A stretch of 64,000 nucleotides of DNA from Selenomonas bovis DSM 23594 (GTDB taxonomy: Bacteria; Bacillota; Negativicutes; Selenomonadales; Selenomonadaceae), in assembly GCF_000381005.1 (NCBI RefSeq), contig NZ_KB908381.1, forward strand, positions 1-64,000. The letters are read 5' to 3'. Of this stretch, positions 43,075 through 52,400 are shown in pieces; position 1 is the first letter of the stretch, and every line of letters starts with the position of its first letter. Under the pieces are notes generated by a model that had not been told where the DNA came from, searched no databases, and saw only the letters and a program-made list of their open reading frames with translations. Position numbers and translations under genes: made by a program.

Positions 43075-43995
43075 TCATTTTCCGAGCAAAGCCCTCGCAA
43101 AATCTTCCGCGACGAATGGACGCAGATCCTCTACGCCCTCACCAACACCGATCCACTTTACCGGCATAGACAGCTGGCTCTTGATGCCTATGACCACACC
43201 GCCTTTTGCCGTGCCATCGAGCTTCGTGAGTACGACGCCAGTAATCGGCGCAACCTTGGTGAAGAGCTCTGCTTGATGGATGGCATTCTGCCCCGTCGTC
43301 GCATCGAGGACGAGCAATGTCTCATGCGGAGCCTCAGGGATTTCCCTCTTGATGACGCGGTTGATTTTCTCCAACTCCTGCATGAGGTTGGATTTCGTCT
43401 GCAGACGGCCTGCCGTATCGACAATGAGGACATCGACGCCGCGAGCCTTTGCTGCATTGACAGCGTCGAATGCGACAGCTGCCGGATCAGATCCCTCCTC
43501 ATGCTTGATAACCTGTGCCCCTGTGCGTTCGCCCCAGACTTCGAGCTGATCGATGGCGGCCGCGCGGAAAGTATCCGCTGCCGCAAGCATGACACTCTTT
43601 CCCTGCGCCTTGTAATAAGCAGACAACTTGCCGATGGTTGTCGTCTTGCCTGCGCCGTTGACGCCGATGACGAGAAGCACCGTCGGCCCAGCAGCTGCCA
43701 CGCGCGTCTTGTCCTGTTCTTCCCCTGCCGTGAGGATGTCGCTGATTTCCTGCGCCAGGAACGGTTTCAGATCCTCGGGGGCATTGATTTTTTTCTGCTT
43801 GATTCCCTGGCGCACAACTTTCATGAGCCGTTCCGTCGTAGGTACGCCGACATCGGCCATGAGCAGGGTTTCCTCCAGTTCGTCGAGAAAATCATCGTCG
43901 ATATCCGCGTAGCCGATGACCAGTTTCTCAATACGGTTGGTGAGATTCTCCCTCGTCTTGTTAAGTCCTTTTTTCAGTTTATCAAAAAATCCCAT
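43075..43995 (-). CDS. ftsY: Signal recognition particle receptor FtsY
   Basis: A 306-residue SRP GTPase that docks translating ribosomes at the membrane. It has a short, basic N-terminus, the NG domain with G1 GVNGAGKTTTIGKL, the insertion-box region AADTFRAAAIDQL, DTAGRLQ and TKLDGTAKGG. The long acidic A domain of E. coli is missing, as in other Firmicutes. It follows smc by 46 bp. Confidence 0.98.
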   Translation of the reverse strand: MGFFDKLKKGLNKTRENLTNRIEKLVIGYADIDDDFLDELEETLLMADVGVPTTERLMKVVRQGIKQKKINAPEDLKPFLAQEISDILTAGEEQDKTRVAAAGPTVLLVIGVNGAGKTTTIGKLSAYYKAQGKSVMLAAADTFRAAAIDQLEVWGERTGAQVIKHEEGSDPAAVAFDAVNAAKARGVDVLIVDTAGRLQTKSNLMQELEKINRVIKREIPEAPHETLLVLDATTGQNAIHQAELFTKVAPITGVVLTKLDGTAKGGVVIGIKSQLSMPVKWIGVGEGVEDLRPFVAEDFARALLGK

Positions 43996-44041
43996 GGCTT
44001 ATGACCTCCTGAATCGTTACATATTATATTGTCAACCATCT

Positions 44042-47000
44042 TCAGACTTCATCAAGTTTTACGGATAATACCTGCGAGACACCTGCACCGTCCGTTGTCA
44101 CGCCATACATCGTATCAGCAGATTCCATCGTTCCCTTGCGGTGTGTCACAACGATAAACTGCGTAGCGTGAGAAAGTTCTCTGAGATATTGGCCGAACCG
44201 CGCGACGTTCGCTTCATCAAGTGGTGCGTCGATTTCATCGAGCACAGAAAACGGCGACGGTTTATACGTCAGAAATGCAAAAAGCAAAGCGATAACTGTA
44301 AGTGCGCGCTCTCCACCTGATAACGCCGAAAGCCCCTGCCGTTTCTTATGCGGCAGCGTCACGAGAATGTCAATGCCTGCGTGCAGGATATCCTCCCCAT
44401 CATCGAGAAGCTTCAAATCTGCCTGTCCGCCGCCAAAAAGCTTGACAAAGCTCTGCTGGAAATAACCCTGTATCTTGGTAAATGCCGACTGGAACTGCTT
44501 TGTCATCACATCATCCATTTCCTGCATAAGTGCGGAAAGATCCGCCTTTGCAGCATCGAGATCCTGTGCTTGCCGCTGCATGAAATCAAGCCGCTTACAT
44601 TGTTCCTCATATTCCTTGATGGCCTCAGGATTCACTGGGCCGAGAGTTTCTATCTTCCCCTTGAGTTCCTGCAGACGTGTTTTCACCTCTGCTGCAGGCA
44701 GCTGCAGACGCTGCGCCGCTGCAAGCTCCGGTGTCAGCCCATACATAGATAGCAGCTTCTGCGTGCAATCCTCCAGAGCATAATCGATTTTTGACAGCTG
44801 CAAGTCCAGTTGATGCTCCATTTCCTGAAGTTCCCGCTGCCGGGAAGCCAGCTTCTTAAGCACCTGATCAGCAGACTGTGCTTCCTCAAGCAAGCGCATC
44901 TTTTCCGCGTAGCAGTCATCCTTCTTCTGTCGGAGTTGTTTCCTTTCCTCGCGCAAGCATTCCTGCTGCATTGTGAGTTTGTCTATACTGGCCTGATTCT
45001 CCTTATCTCCATCCTGCAGGCGAGCAAGTTCTCCCTGTATCTTCTCGAGTGCCTGTTGCTTCTGCTTTATGCGGCGTTTTACATCCTGCAAGCGAACTGT
45101 ATCCTGTTCGCAGGTTGCAGAAAGCACGGCCAGTTGTTTTTCATACGCGAAAATCTGCTGCTTCAGAGCGTCAACATCTTCTGAGATATCCGCCGCTTCT
45201 TCCCTCTTTTCCTCCGTCTCCTTTGCATGCGCTGCGAGTTTTTCCTCTGCTTGTCGTACACGAGATTTCTGCAGAGAAAGCGTCTCCTGTGCTTTGGCAA
45301 AGGATTGCTGCAGCAAGGCATATTGCTCTGCTGATTCCCGGTAGCTACGCTCCTCTTCCTGTAATGCAGCCTGTTCGGTTGTCAAAGCGGTTTTCAGTTC
45401 TGCCTGGTGGACAAGATGTGCTTGCTGCGCCTCCACAAGATGTGCCTGCGACTGTTCGGCCGTCAGACAGAGCGCTTCCTGCTCCTCCAGATGCGTCCCG
45501 ACTTTCTTCTCTCTGTCTTGCAGATCCTCTATCTGCTTGCAGCAAAATGCCAATTCGCTACGCCGTCCTAGGAAGCTCGCATCCCGATGAAAGCGGCCAC
45601 CGCCGGAGATGGATCCGCCCGGATGTAGCAACTCGCCTTCCAAAGTCACGATGCGTTGGCGCCGACCTGTATCGTTGGCAATGGCGAGCGCGTGGTCAAG
45701 CGTATCGACCACCAGCGTTCGTCCGAGCAAGAACTCTGCAACGCGACGATACTTCTCTTCTATGCGGATGAGGTTGCTGGCAAAACCAAGCACGCCCTTC
45801 TTCGCCAGAAGAGAAGACGCATCCACAGGCTGTCGCACGACGAGCGAAGTCAACGGCAGGAAAGTGACTCTGCCGAGGCGTCGGCGCTTCAGAAATGCTA
45901 TGGCCGCCTTGGCCGTTTCGATATCTTCTATGACCACATGCTGCTGGCTTCCAGCGAGCGCCACCTCTATCGCTGTCACATATTTCCCCGGTACTTCGAG
46001 CAGTTCAGCAACAGCACCGCAAATCCCTTCATGCCACGGTTCTTCGTTGCGCAGGACAGAGCGCACCGCCATACCGAATCCCTCATACGCTTGCTGCATT
46101 CGCTCAAGCAATTTACGACGACTCATCAGCTCTTTCAACTGTACGCACAAGTCTTGATGCTGCCTGCGCGCTTTGAAAAGCGCCTCTTTCCTTTCGCGGC
46201 TGACTGTAATCGCGAGCTGGAGCTTGTTCTCGAACTGCGTTGCTTCCTGCTCAGATTGCGTGAGCTGCTCCTGGAGGTGTTCTGTCTTTCTTTTGGCATC
46301 TGCGATACGTGTTTCCTGATCCTGCTGCTTTTTTCCCTGCTCACACTGCCCCTGTGCATGGAATTCCACGGCCGTCTTCATGACAGCAAGCTCTTTGCTA
46401 CACGTCAAGCTGTGAGCGCGCTGTTCTTCCTCCTGTGCCAGAGCTACAGCTAACGCGTCCTCTGCGTCTCTGAGCGCAGACTCTGTCAGGGTGAATTCTT
46501 CTTTCTTTTCTTTGAGGTTATCTTGCAACAGAGACATGTCATGTGCCTGCCCCGCAAGACTTTCAGAAATTCGTTGTGCTACTTGCTTCGTTGCCTGCAG
46601 TTCCTCTTTCGTCTCCGCTGCCTGCTCTGTCAAGCGTGTGCGTGCCGCATCCTCGCTGGACTGCCGCTCTCTGCGCACGGCAAGTTCTGCTTGGAGGTAT
46701 TCCACCTTTTCCTGCAAATCCTGTTCCTGACGGGCATATTTCTGCAAGGAAGCCTCTTTCTTCACTATTTGCAGCTTCGTTTTTTCGCGAGCAGTTTCCT
46801 TTTCCTTGATTGACGCGGCCAGTGCTGCCTGTTTATCTCTCACAGCACCTTTTTTTTCCTGTTTCTCTGTGCGTGCGGTGGTGAGGTCATCATAATTCTC
46901 ACTCAAGCTGGAAATCTCACACTGACGGTATTCGCCAGACAGTCTGTCAAACAGGCGTGTCTTCTCCGCTTGTTTTGCCAGTGGTACAAGCTGCGCATCG

Positions 47001-47593
47001 ATTTCCTGCATGATATCCTGTACGCGCACGAGATTTTTCTCCGTGGATTCCATTTTGCGAAGTGCCTCGCCCTTCCGCGTCTTGTACTTCGTGATACCTG
47101 CTGTTTCCTCGAAAAAAGCACGCCGCTCCTCCGGACGGCTGTTCAAGATGTGATCCATGCTATTCTGCCCGATGATGCTCATGCCCTCATGGCCGATTCC
47201 CGTATCCGCAAAGAGCTGATACACGTCTTTGATGCGGCAGCGCGCATGATTGATATAGGATTCACTTTCACCGCTGCGAAAAAGTCGCCGCGTCACGACA
47301 ACCTCCTGGTACGCAATGGGCAGTGTTCCATCAGAATTATCAAAAACGAGAGATACCTCGGCCACATTGAGCGCCTTACGCGCACTGCTTCCCGAAAAAA
47401 TGATATCCTCAGCTTTCGCCGCACGCAGATTTCGTGTATTTTGTTCACCAAGAACCCAGCGGATGGCATCTGTGATATTGCTTTTTCCACTGCCATTAGG
47501 GCCAACAATCGCCGTAATGCCGCGATGAAAAACAATTTCTGTCTTTTCAGCAAACGATTTGAATCCATAGGCTTCCAGGCGCTTCAGCTGCAT
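44042..47593 (-). CDS. smc: Chromosome segregation ATPase SMC
   Basis: An 1183-residue condensin subunit. The N-terminal head has GPNGSGKSNITDAIRWVLGEQ; two long coiled coils (about 170-500 and 670-1020) flank the hinge (about 510-640, with VAELLEVPGKYVTAIEVALAG); the C-terminal head has the signature LSGGERALTVIALLFA and Walker B FSVLDEIDAPLDE. Firmicutes usually place rnc upstream; here a LysR gene lies upstream instead and ftsY follows as usual. Confidence 0.98.
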   Translation of the reverse strand: MQLKRLEAYGFKSFAEKTEIVFHRGITAIVGPNGSGKSNITDAIRWVLGEQNTRNLRAAKAEDIIFSGSSARKALNVAEVSLVFDNSDGTLPIAYQEVVVTRRLFRSGESESYINHARCRIKDVYQLFADTGIGHEGMSIIGQNSMDHILNSRPEERRAFFEETAGITKYKTRKGEALRKMESTEKNLVRVQDIMQEIDAQLVPLAKQAEKTRLFDRLSGEYRQCEISSLSENYDDLTTARTEKQEKKGAVRDKQAALAASIKEKETAREKTKLQIVKKEASLQKYARQEQDLQEKVEYLQAELAVRRERQSSEDAARTRLTEQAAETKEELQATKQVAQRISESLAGQAHDMSLLQDNLKEKKEEFTLTESALRDAEDALAVALAQEEEQRAHSLTCSKELAVMKTAVEFHAQGQCEQGKKQQDQETRIADAKRKTEHLQEQLTQSEQEATQFENKLQLAITVSRERKEALFKARRQHQDLCVQLKELMSRRKLLERMQQAYEGFGMAVRSVLRNEEPWHEGICGAVAELLEVPGKYVTAIEVALAGSQQHVVIEDIETAKAAIAFLKRRRLGRVTFLPLTSLVVRQPVDASSLLAKKGVLGFASNLIRIEEKYRRVAEFLLGRTLVVDTLDHALAIANDTGRRQRIVTLEGELLHPGGSISGGGRFHRDASFLGRRSELAFCCKQIEDLQDREKKVGTHLEEQEALCLTAEQSQAHLVEAQQAHLVHQAELKTALTTEQAALQEEERSYRESAEQYALLQQSFAKAQETLSLQKSRVRQAEEKLAAHAKETEEKREEAADISEDVDALKQQIFAYEKQLAVLSATCEQDTVRLQDVKRRIKQKQQALEKIQGELARLQDGDKENQASIDKLTMQQECLREERKQLRQKKDDCYAEKMRLLEEAQSADQVLKKLASRQRELQEMEHQLDLQLSKIDYALEDCTQKLLSMYGLTPELAAAQRLQLPAAEVKTRLQELKGKIETLGPVNPEAIKEYEEQCKRLDFMQRQAQDLDAAKADLSALMQEMDDVMTKQFQSAFTKIQGYFQQSFVKLFGGGQADLKLLDDGEDILHAGIDILVTLPHKKRQGLSALSGGERALTVIALLFAFLTYKPSPFSVLDEIDAPLDEANVARFGQYLRELSHATQFIVVTHRKGTMESADTMYGVTTDGAGVSQVLSVKLDEV

Positions 47594-47618
47594 ATTCTCT
47601 TGTCAGTCCCCTTTTTAT

Positions 47619-48527
47619 TTATTTTTGTCGAAAATGTTTCTTGAAATCCGGCATGGCCGTATATGTCCGCATGAAATCCATAAAGCGATTATCGATGGAT
47701 GAAAACGTCTTATGGGTTCCCCAGTACAGAGAAATATTGAGCGGGATCTTCGGTTCAATCTCCCTGCGATAGAAAATCTTCTCATTCTTCGTGACGAAAT
47801 TCGGCAGGACAGAAATTCCCGTCCCATTTGCCACAAGTTGCTTGATCGTCTTCAGCTGCGATGTGCAAAGTACGATGTCTGGCGTAAAGCCATGCTGCGT
47901 GCAATTATCGAAAACAGTACGATATTGAAAAGTATGCGGCTGCTGCATGATGAACTTTTCCTTGCGCAGCCTCGTGAACGGAACAACCATAAGCTCTTTC
48001 AGCGGATGTTTGGGAGGCAGGCACAGACACATCTCGTCCTTCATGATGAGGAATTCATTCGTGCCACATTCCTCCGGGCTGCAGAGAACAACACCAAAAT
48101 CAAGTTCTCCTAAATCTGCCTGTTCTCGTACCTCCAGAGAGTCATTGAATTCTTGCACATCCAACGTGATATCAGGATACGCCGCCCGGAATTTCGTAAA
48201 AAAATCCGGGAACAAATAGCCTTCCACCATAGGTGGAATTCCAAACCGGATGGTGCCGCGCGCCTCGCTGTGAAATCTCTGCATGTCCTGATATGCTGAC
48301 TGCACATCACGCATGATGCGCTGTGCATGAATCAGGAAAGTACGGCCCTCTTCTGTGAGAGTAACATGTTTCTGGCTGCGATCGATCAGCGTGAGCTTCA
48401 GTTCTCCCTCTAAGGATTTGATGGCCTTCGTTACCGATGGCTGCGAAACATGCAGGACCTCTGCTGTCCGCGTGAAGTTCTCGAGCTCGCTGATGGTGAC
48501 AAAATATTCTAATTGCCGAAATTCCAT
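47619..48527 (-). CDS. LysR-family transcriptional regulator
   Basis: A 302-residue regulator with an N-terminal winged helix (MEFRQLEYFVTISELENFTRTAEVLHVSQPSVTKAIKSLE covers it) and a periplasmic-binding-protein-like effector domain from about residue 90. It lies behind ilvB and before smc on the same strand, with its own promoter. Control of the ilv/leu genes is plausible from position only. GAGGAG precedes the start. Confidence 0.93.
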   Translation of the reverse strand: MEFRQLEYFVTISELENFTRTAEVLHVSQPSVTKAIKSLEGELKLTLIDRSQKHVTLTEEGRTFLIHAQRIMRDVQSAYQDMQRFHSEARGTIRFGIPPMVEGYLFPDFFTKFRAAYPDITLDVQEFNDSLEVREQADLGELDFGVVLCSPEECGTNEFLIMKDEMCLCLPPKHPLKELMVVPFTRLRKEKFIMQQPHTFQYRTVFDNCTQHGFTPDIVLCTSQLKTIKQLVANGTGISVLPNFVTKNEKIFYRREIEPKIPLNISLYWGTHKTFSSIDNRFMDFMRTYTAMPDFKKHFRQK

Positions 48528-48571
48528 ACAGGCATCTCCTCATATCATTTCATTCAGCTCATTCAGTTCTA

Positions 48572-48588
48572 AAGGAATCACTGATTCC
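48572..48588. repeat. Isolated dyad AAGGAATCACTGATTCC (element end D)
   Basis: GGAATCA-C-TGATTCC is a perfect 7-1-7 inverted repeat in the LysR leader. It matches the ends of the dispersed elements B and C. It may be a leftover end of such an element or a regulator site. Confidence 0.6.
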
Positions 48589-48672
48589 ATATCGTTTAGC
48601 AATAGCATGACTTTTATTTCTCTGATAACGAATGTGTAATCAGGAGCATGCATATATCTCTGAGAACATTCT

Positions 48673-48701
48673 ATCATAGGCAATAGTTATATTCCAGTCA
48701 A
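48673..48701 (-). promoter_or_regulatory. Promoter of the LysR gene
   Basis: TTGACT and TATGAT with a 17-base spacer on the minus strand, giving a leader of about 140 bases that contains the dyad at 48572-48588. Confidence 0.7.
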
Positions 48702-48710
48702 GTGCGGGAA

Positions 48711-48797
48711 TTTAAGGAATCACTGATTCATTCGGCACTTCCTTGAAAGGAGTGAACGACGTAAAAAGAACGGTATCCTGAACGAATCAGTTACTCA
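48711..48797 (-). repeat. Dispersed element, copy C (short, about 87 bp)
   Basis: Its left end TTTAAGGAATCACTGATTCATTCGGCAC (first and last parts) matches that of copy B at 50519, and its right end GAACGAATCAGT mirrors it. The middle of the long form is missing, so this looks like an internally deleted copy, just behind ilvB. Confidence 0.55.
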
Positions 48798-48827
48798 AAA
48801 AAGAAGCCCTCGTTTTCACGAAGGCTT
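48796..48827 (-). terminator. Terminator behind ilvB
   Basis: GCCTTCG-TGAAAA-CGAGGGC followed by TTCTTTTTT on the minus strand. Confidence 0.8.
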
Positions 48828-48839
48828 TCATGGCTATTT

Positions 48840-50501
48840 TTATTTGAAATCTACGAACTGATCAAGGGTCGCACCGCCTTTTGTCATTGGTTCCACAAAA
48901 CTGCGGTGGACGTTCATGACGATGACGCGCGGCCCATCGGCCGCCATGGCATCTGCAAAAGCTTCAGCAAATTCTTCCTGTGTCGAAACCGTCTCCGCCG
49001 AGATGCCGAAGCAACCAGCGTACGCCGCATAATCCATGGGATAGTCAAACTCGCAGGCGATGTACCTTTCATCGTAATTTACCTTCTGCAGTTGGCGGAT
49101 CATGCCAAGGCTCGTGTTGTTGACAATGATGGAGATGATGGGCAGATGCAGGCGGGCAATCGTATAATATTCGTTGCCTGTCATCTTGATGCCGCCGTCA
49201 CCAGCGACATGGATGACCCTTCTAGTTTTACCGTAGAAAAGTTGCGCGCCCATCGCCGCAGGGAGTCCGAACCCCATCGTACCTAGGCCCCCGGAGGTCA
49301 ACCATGTGCGTGGTTCCTCGATAGAGAGATGCAGCGCGGCCCACATCTGATGCTGCCCCACATCGGTGGCAAAGGCAAAGGGCTTCCCCTTTGTCGCTTT
49401 GGCAATCGTATGCATGGCCCAGGGAACGGTCAGCCGCGTCACCTGATAGTCGTAATCATATGTATCCTGCCAGGTTCTGATCTGCTGCCACCATTGCGTG
49501 CGCTCTTCTCCCGGATCCTTCTGCATGAGCAGAGAAAGGATTGTCTTCATATCGCCGGCCAGCCCCAGGGAATGCGCTACATTCTTATCGATTTCCGCTG
49601 GATCGATATCGATATGGATAAATTTCGTACCCTCGGTATACTTATCGAGGTTGCCCGTCTGGCGATCGCCGAAGCGGCTGCCGATGGCGATTACAAGATC
49701 TGCAGCGGCGATGGCATGATTGGCAGCCTTCTTGCCATGCATGCCGGCGAAACCAAGGGACTGTGGATGAGAGCGCGGAATGGCCCCCAGCCCCATCAGC
49801 GTATGCGCCACTGGCAGGTGATAACGCTCAACGAACGCCTGCACCTCTCGAGAAGCGCCAGCGGAAATGACGCCGCCGCCTACAATGACGACAGGACGCT
49901 TTGCCGCAGCAACCTCTCGCGCCGCCTCCGCTACGCAGATCAGAAAATCGGCATCCGGTTTGCCCGGCGCTTTTTCTGCAGGTTCTTCTCTCCGGTAATC
50001 AACCTCCGCGAAGAAAAGGTCCTTGGGAATATCTATGAGCACAGGCCCGGGGCGGCCGTGGCGCGCAATGCGGAATGCCTCGCGCACGGACGCCACCAGG
50101 TCTTCCGGGCGCTTCACTTTGAAGTTGTGCTTCGTGACTGGCATGGTCACGTCAAGAATATCTGTCTCCTGGAATGCGTCACGCCCCAAAGATTTCGTAT
50201 CCACCTGTCCCGTGATGGCGACAACAGGAATGGAATCCATGAACGCTGTCGCGAGTCCAGTGACCAAGTTGGTGGCACCGGGCCCTGAAGTTGCGATACA
50301 GACGCCTACTTTCCCTGAGGCCCGGGCATAGCCATCAGCGGCATGTGCCGCGTTCTGCTCGTGCGTGACCAGGATCTGCCGGATATCCTTGGCGTCATAA
50401 AGCGCATTATAAAGCGGCAAAATCATGCCGCCCGGATAGCCGAAAATGAGATCCGTCTTCTGCTCACGCAGGCATTCGAGGACGGCTTGCGCTCCTTTCA
50501 T
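48840..50501 (-). CDS. ilvB: Acetolactate synthase, large (catalytic) subunit
   Basis: A 553-residue ThDP enzyme for the first common step of Val/Leu/Ile synthesis. The N-terminal ThDP Pyr domain has IFGYPGGMILPLY and the catalytic Glu in LVTHEQNAAHAADGYARASG; the FAD-region GSRFGDRQTG follows; the PP domain binds ThDP-Mg through VAGDGGIKMTGNE...IVNN. The regulatory subunit gene ilvN is not adjacent but 4.4 kb away, beyond leuBDC and ilvC. An AGGGG site precedes the ATG. The 326-bp upstream gap holds repeat element B. Confidence 0.96.
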   Translation of the reverse strand: MKGAQAVLECLREQKTDLIFGYPGGMILPLYNALYDAKDIRQILVTHEQNAAHAADGYARASGKVGVCIATSGPGATNLVTGLATAFMDSIPVVAITGQVDTKSLGRDAFQETDILDVTMPVTKHNFKVKRPEDLVASVREAFRIARHGRPGPVLIDIPKDLFFAEVDYRREEPAEKAPGKPDADFLICVAEAAREVAAAKRPVVIVGGGVISAGASREVQAFVERYHLPVAHTLMGLGAIPRSHPQSLGFAGMHGKKAANHAIAAADLVIAIGSRFGDRQTGNLDKYTEGTKFIHIDIDPAEIDKNVAHSLGLAGDMKTILSLLMQKDPGEERTQWWQQIRTWQDTYDYDYQVTRLTVPWAMHTIAKATKGKPFAFATDVGQHQMWAALHLSIEEPRTWLTSGGLGTMGFGLPAAMGAQLFYGKTRRVIHVAGDGGIKMTGNEYYTIARLHLPIISIIVNNTSLGMIRQLQKVNYDERYIACEFDYPMDYAAYAGCFGISAETVSTQEEFAEAFADAMAADGPRVIVMNVHRSFVEPMTKGGATLDQFVDFK

Positions 50502-50518
50502 TGAATCACCCCTGACTC

Positions 50519-50702
50519 TTTAGGAAATCACTGATTAATTCGACACTCCGCCTTCACACGTCTTCACTGTCCTCCCGTCACCCTGAATCCTCCGTACAAA
50601 ACGCGATGGAGCGTTTTGCCGCTACGCCTCCGGTTTATCTCCTAAGAAGATACAGCGCATCCGCATAAATCCGGAGCACCTCACGAATCAGCGCTTCCTT
50701 AG
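50519..50702 (-). repeat. Dispersed element, copy B (about 185 bp, inverted ends)
   Basis: On the minus strand it starts AAGGAAGCGCTGATTCGTGAGG and ends GATTTCCTAAA, with inverted termini. It aligns with copy A (16284-16475) over its full length and contains the hairpin AAAACGC-TCCATC-GCGTTTT. It lies 18 bp upstream of the ilvB start, so it is transcribed as part of the ilvB leader if leuB transcription continues. Confidence 0.7.
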
Positions 50703-50827
50703 AAATTCTGCTAGAAACCGTGGGATTCCTTACCCCGTCGAAGAGGATGGTTCCTCTCGGGACACTGAGCAAGACCAGAGAAGAGCTCCTGCACGCAGAG
50801 ACGCGGCCGCTCCCACATCACAGTTCA
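50703..50827 (-). other. Structured intergenic block between leuB and element B
   Basis: No gene. On the minus strand it holds a hairpin GAGAGG-AACCAT-CCTCTTC and a second, GGGG-TAAGGAA-TCCC, followed by CACGG and a small TTCT-AGC-AGAA stem. The arrangement looks like structured RNA, but a T-box sequence and a terminator are absent, so I cannot assign a class. Confidence 0.35.
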
Positions 50828-51895
50828 TCAGATGCGCTCGCAGATGACATCTGCCATTTCATCCGTGCTCACGCGCTGGAAGCCATCCTTATAGAGATCG
50901 GCTGTGCGATAGCCGTCCGCAAGGGCCTGATCGACAGCGGCCTCGATTGCCTTTGCCGCCGCCTCTTCATGCAGAGAGTAACGCAGCAGCATGGCAGCGG
51001 AGAGAACGGTTCCCATGGGATTGGCAATCCCCTTGCCCGCGATATCCGGCGCGCTGCCGTGAATCGGCTCGTAGAGACTCGTATCCGTACCGATGGATGC
51101 CGAAGGCAGCATACCGATGGAACCACCGACCACAGCGGCCTCATCGGAGAGAATGTCGCCGAAAAGGTTTCCTGTCACAATCACGTCGAACTGCGCGGGG
51201 CGGATGGCGAGCTGCATCGCGCAGTTATCCACATAGAGATTGTTGAGCGCGACTTCCGGATATCCTTTGGCCACCTCCGCCGTCGTACGGCGCCACAGGC
51301 GAGAGGTTGCAAGCACGTTCGCCTTATCGACGGACGTGACCTTGCCGCGGCGCAGCTTCGCCGTTTCAAAGGCGAGCTTCGTGATGCGTTCGACCTCCGG
51401 CACGGAATAGTTCTCGAGATCCCAGGCGCGCTCGCTGCCCTTGTACTGCTCGGACTCGCATTTGTCACCGAAATAGATTCCGCCGATGAGCTCACGCACG
51501 ATGACGAGATCGACCCCCTTGGCGAGTTCTGGCTTGAGCGGTGAATACTCGACCAACGCATCCGCTACTTTCACAGGGCGCAGATTCGCGTAGAGTCCGA
51601 GCTGCTTGCGCAGGCCGAGGATGGCTTTTTCCGGGCGCAGCGATGGCTCAACGCCATCCCATTTGTCGCCGCCGACAGCGCCGAAGAGCACACCATCCGA
51701 CGCCTTGCACGCCGCGACGGTATCGGCGGGCAGCGGCGTACCGAATTTGTCGTAGGCCGTACCGCCGGCATCCTTATAGGTATAGGAAAGCCCCAGCTGG
51801 AACTTCTCGTCTGTTTTTTTCAAGACCTTGACGGCAGCATCCGTGATTTCCTTGCCGATGCCGTCGCCGGGAATGACTGTGATTTTATATGCCAT
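50828..51895 (-). CDS. leuB: 3-isopropylmalate dehydrogenase
   Basis: A 355-residue NAD-dependent beta-decarboxylating dehydrogenase of leucine synthesis. Seen are VIPGDGIGKEITDAA, the substrate-binding RPEKAILGLRKQLGLYANLRPV, the YKGSERAWD and VTSVDKANVLATSRLWR segments and GSAPDIAGKGIANPMG. Last gene of leuC-leuD-leuB. Confidence 0.97.
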   Translation of the reverse strand: MAYKITVIPGDGIGKEITDAAVKVLKKTDEKFQLGLSYTYKDAGGTAYDKFGTPLPADTVAACKASDGVLFGAVGGDKWDGVEPSLRPEKAILGLRKQLGLYANLRPVKVADALVEYSPLKPELAKGVDLVIVRELIGGIYFGDKCESEQYKGSERAWDLENYSVPEVERITKLAFETAKLRRGKVTSVDKANVLATSRLWRRTTAEVAKGYPEVALNNLYVDNCAMQLAIRPAQFDVIVTGNLFGDILSDEAAVVGGSIGMLPSASIGTDTSLYEPIHGSAPDIAGKGIANPMGTVLSAAMLLRYSLHEEAAAKAIEAAVDQALADGYRTADLYKDGFQRVSTDEMADVICERI

Positions 51896-51910
51896 TGCTC
51901 TGCCTCCTTC

Positions 51911-52399
51911 TCATGCGTTCTGCTTCACATACGCCACGAGACCGCCAGCCTTCGCGATATCCTGGATGAATCCAGGCAGCGGATGCGCATGGAAGGTATC
52001 CCCTGTCGTCAGATCCTGGATGACGCCCGTTGCGACATCGACGCTGAGCTCGTCGCCTGCCTTGATTTTCTCCACATCATCGCCGATCTCGAGCAGCGGC
52101 AGGCCGATGTTGATACCATTGCGATAGAAGATGCGCGCGAAGCTCGCCGCAATGACCACAGGAACACCGGATGCCTTGATGGCGACCGGCGCGTGCTCGC
52201 GAGAGGAACCGCAGCCAAAATTGCGGCCGCCGACCATGATATCACCCTGCTTCACATTCCCGGCGAAGCTTTCGTCAATGTCAACCATGCAGTGCTTCGC
52301 GAGCTCCTGCGGGTCGAATGTATTCAGATAACGCGCAGGGATGATGACATCCGTATCGATATTGTCCCCGTAGCGCCAGACTTTTCCCTGTAATGCCAT
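51911..52399 (-). CDS. leuD: 3-isopropylmalate dehydratase, small subunit
   Basis: A 162-residue swivel-domain subunit, of the short archaeal/clostridial type. It starts GKVWRYGDNIDTDVIIPARYL and has NFGCGSSREHAPVAIK, which closes over the active site on LeuC. Its ATG follows the leuC stop by one base. Confidence 0.97.
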   Translation of the reverse strand: MALQGKVWRYGDNIDTDVIIPARYLNTFDPQELAKHCMVDIDESFAGNVKQGDIMVGGRNFGCGSSREHAPVAIKASGVPVVIAASFARIFYRNGINIGLPLLEIGDDVEKIKAGDELSVDVATGVIQDLTTGDTFHAHPLPGFIQDIAKAGGLVAYVKQNA

Positions 52400-52400
52400 A

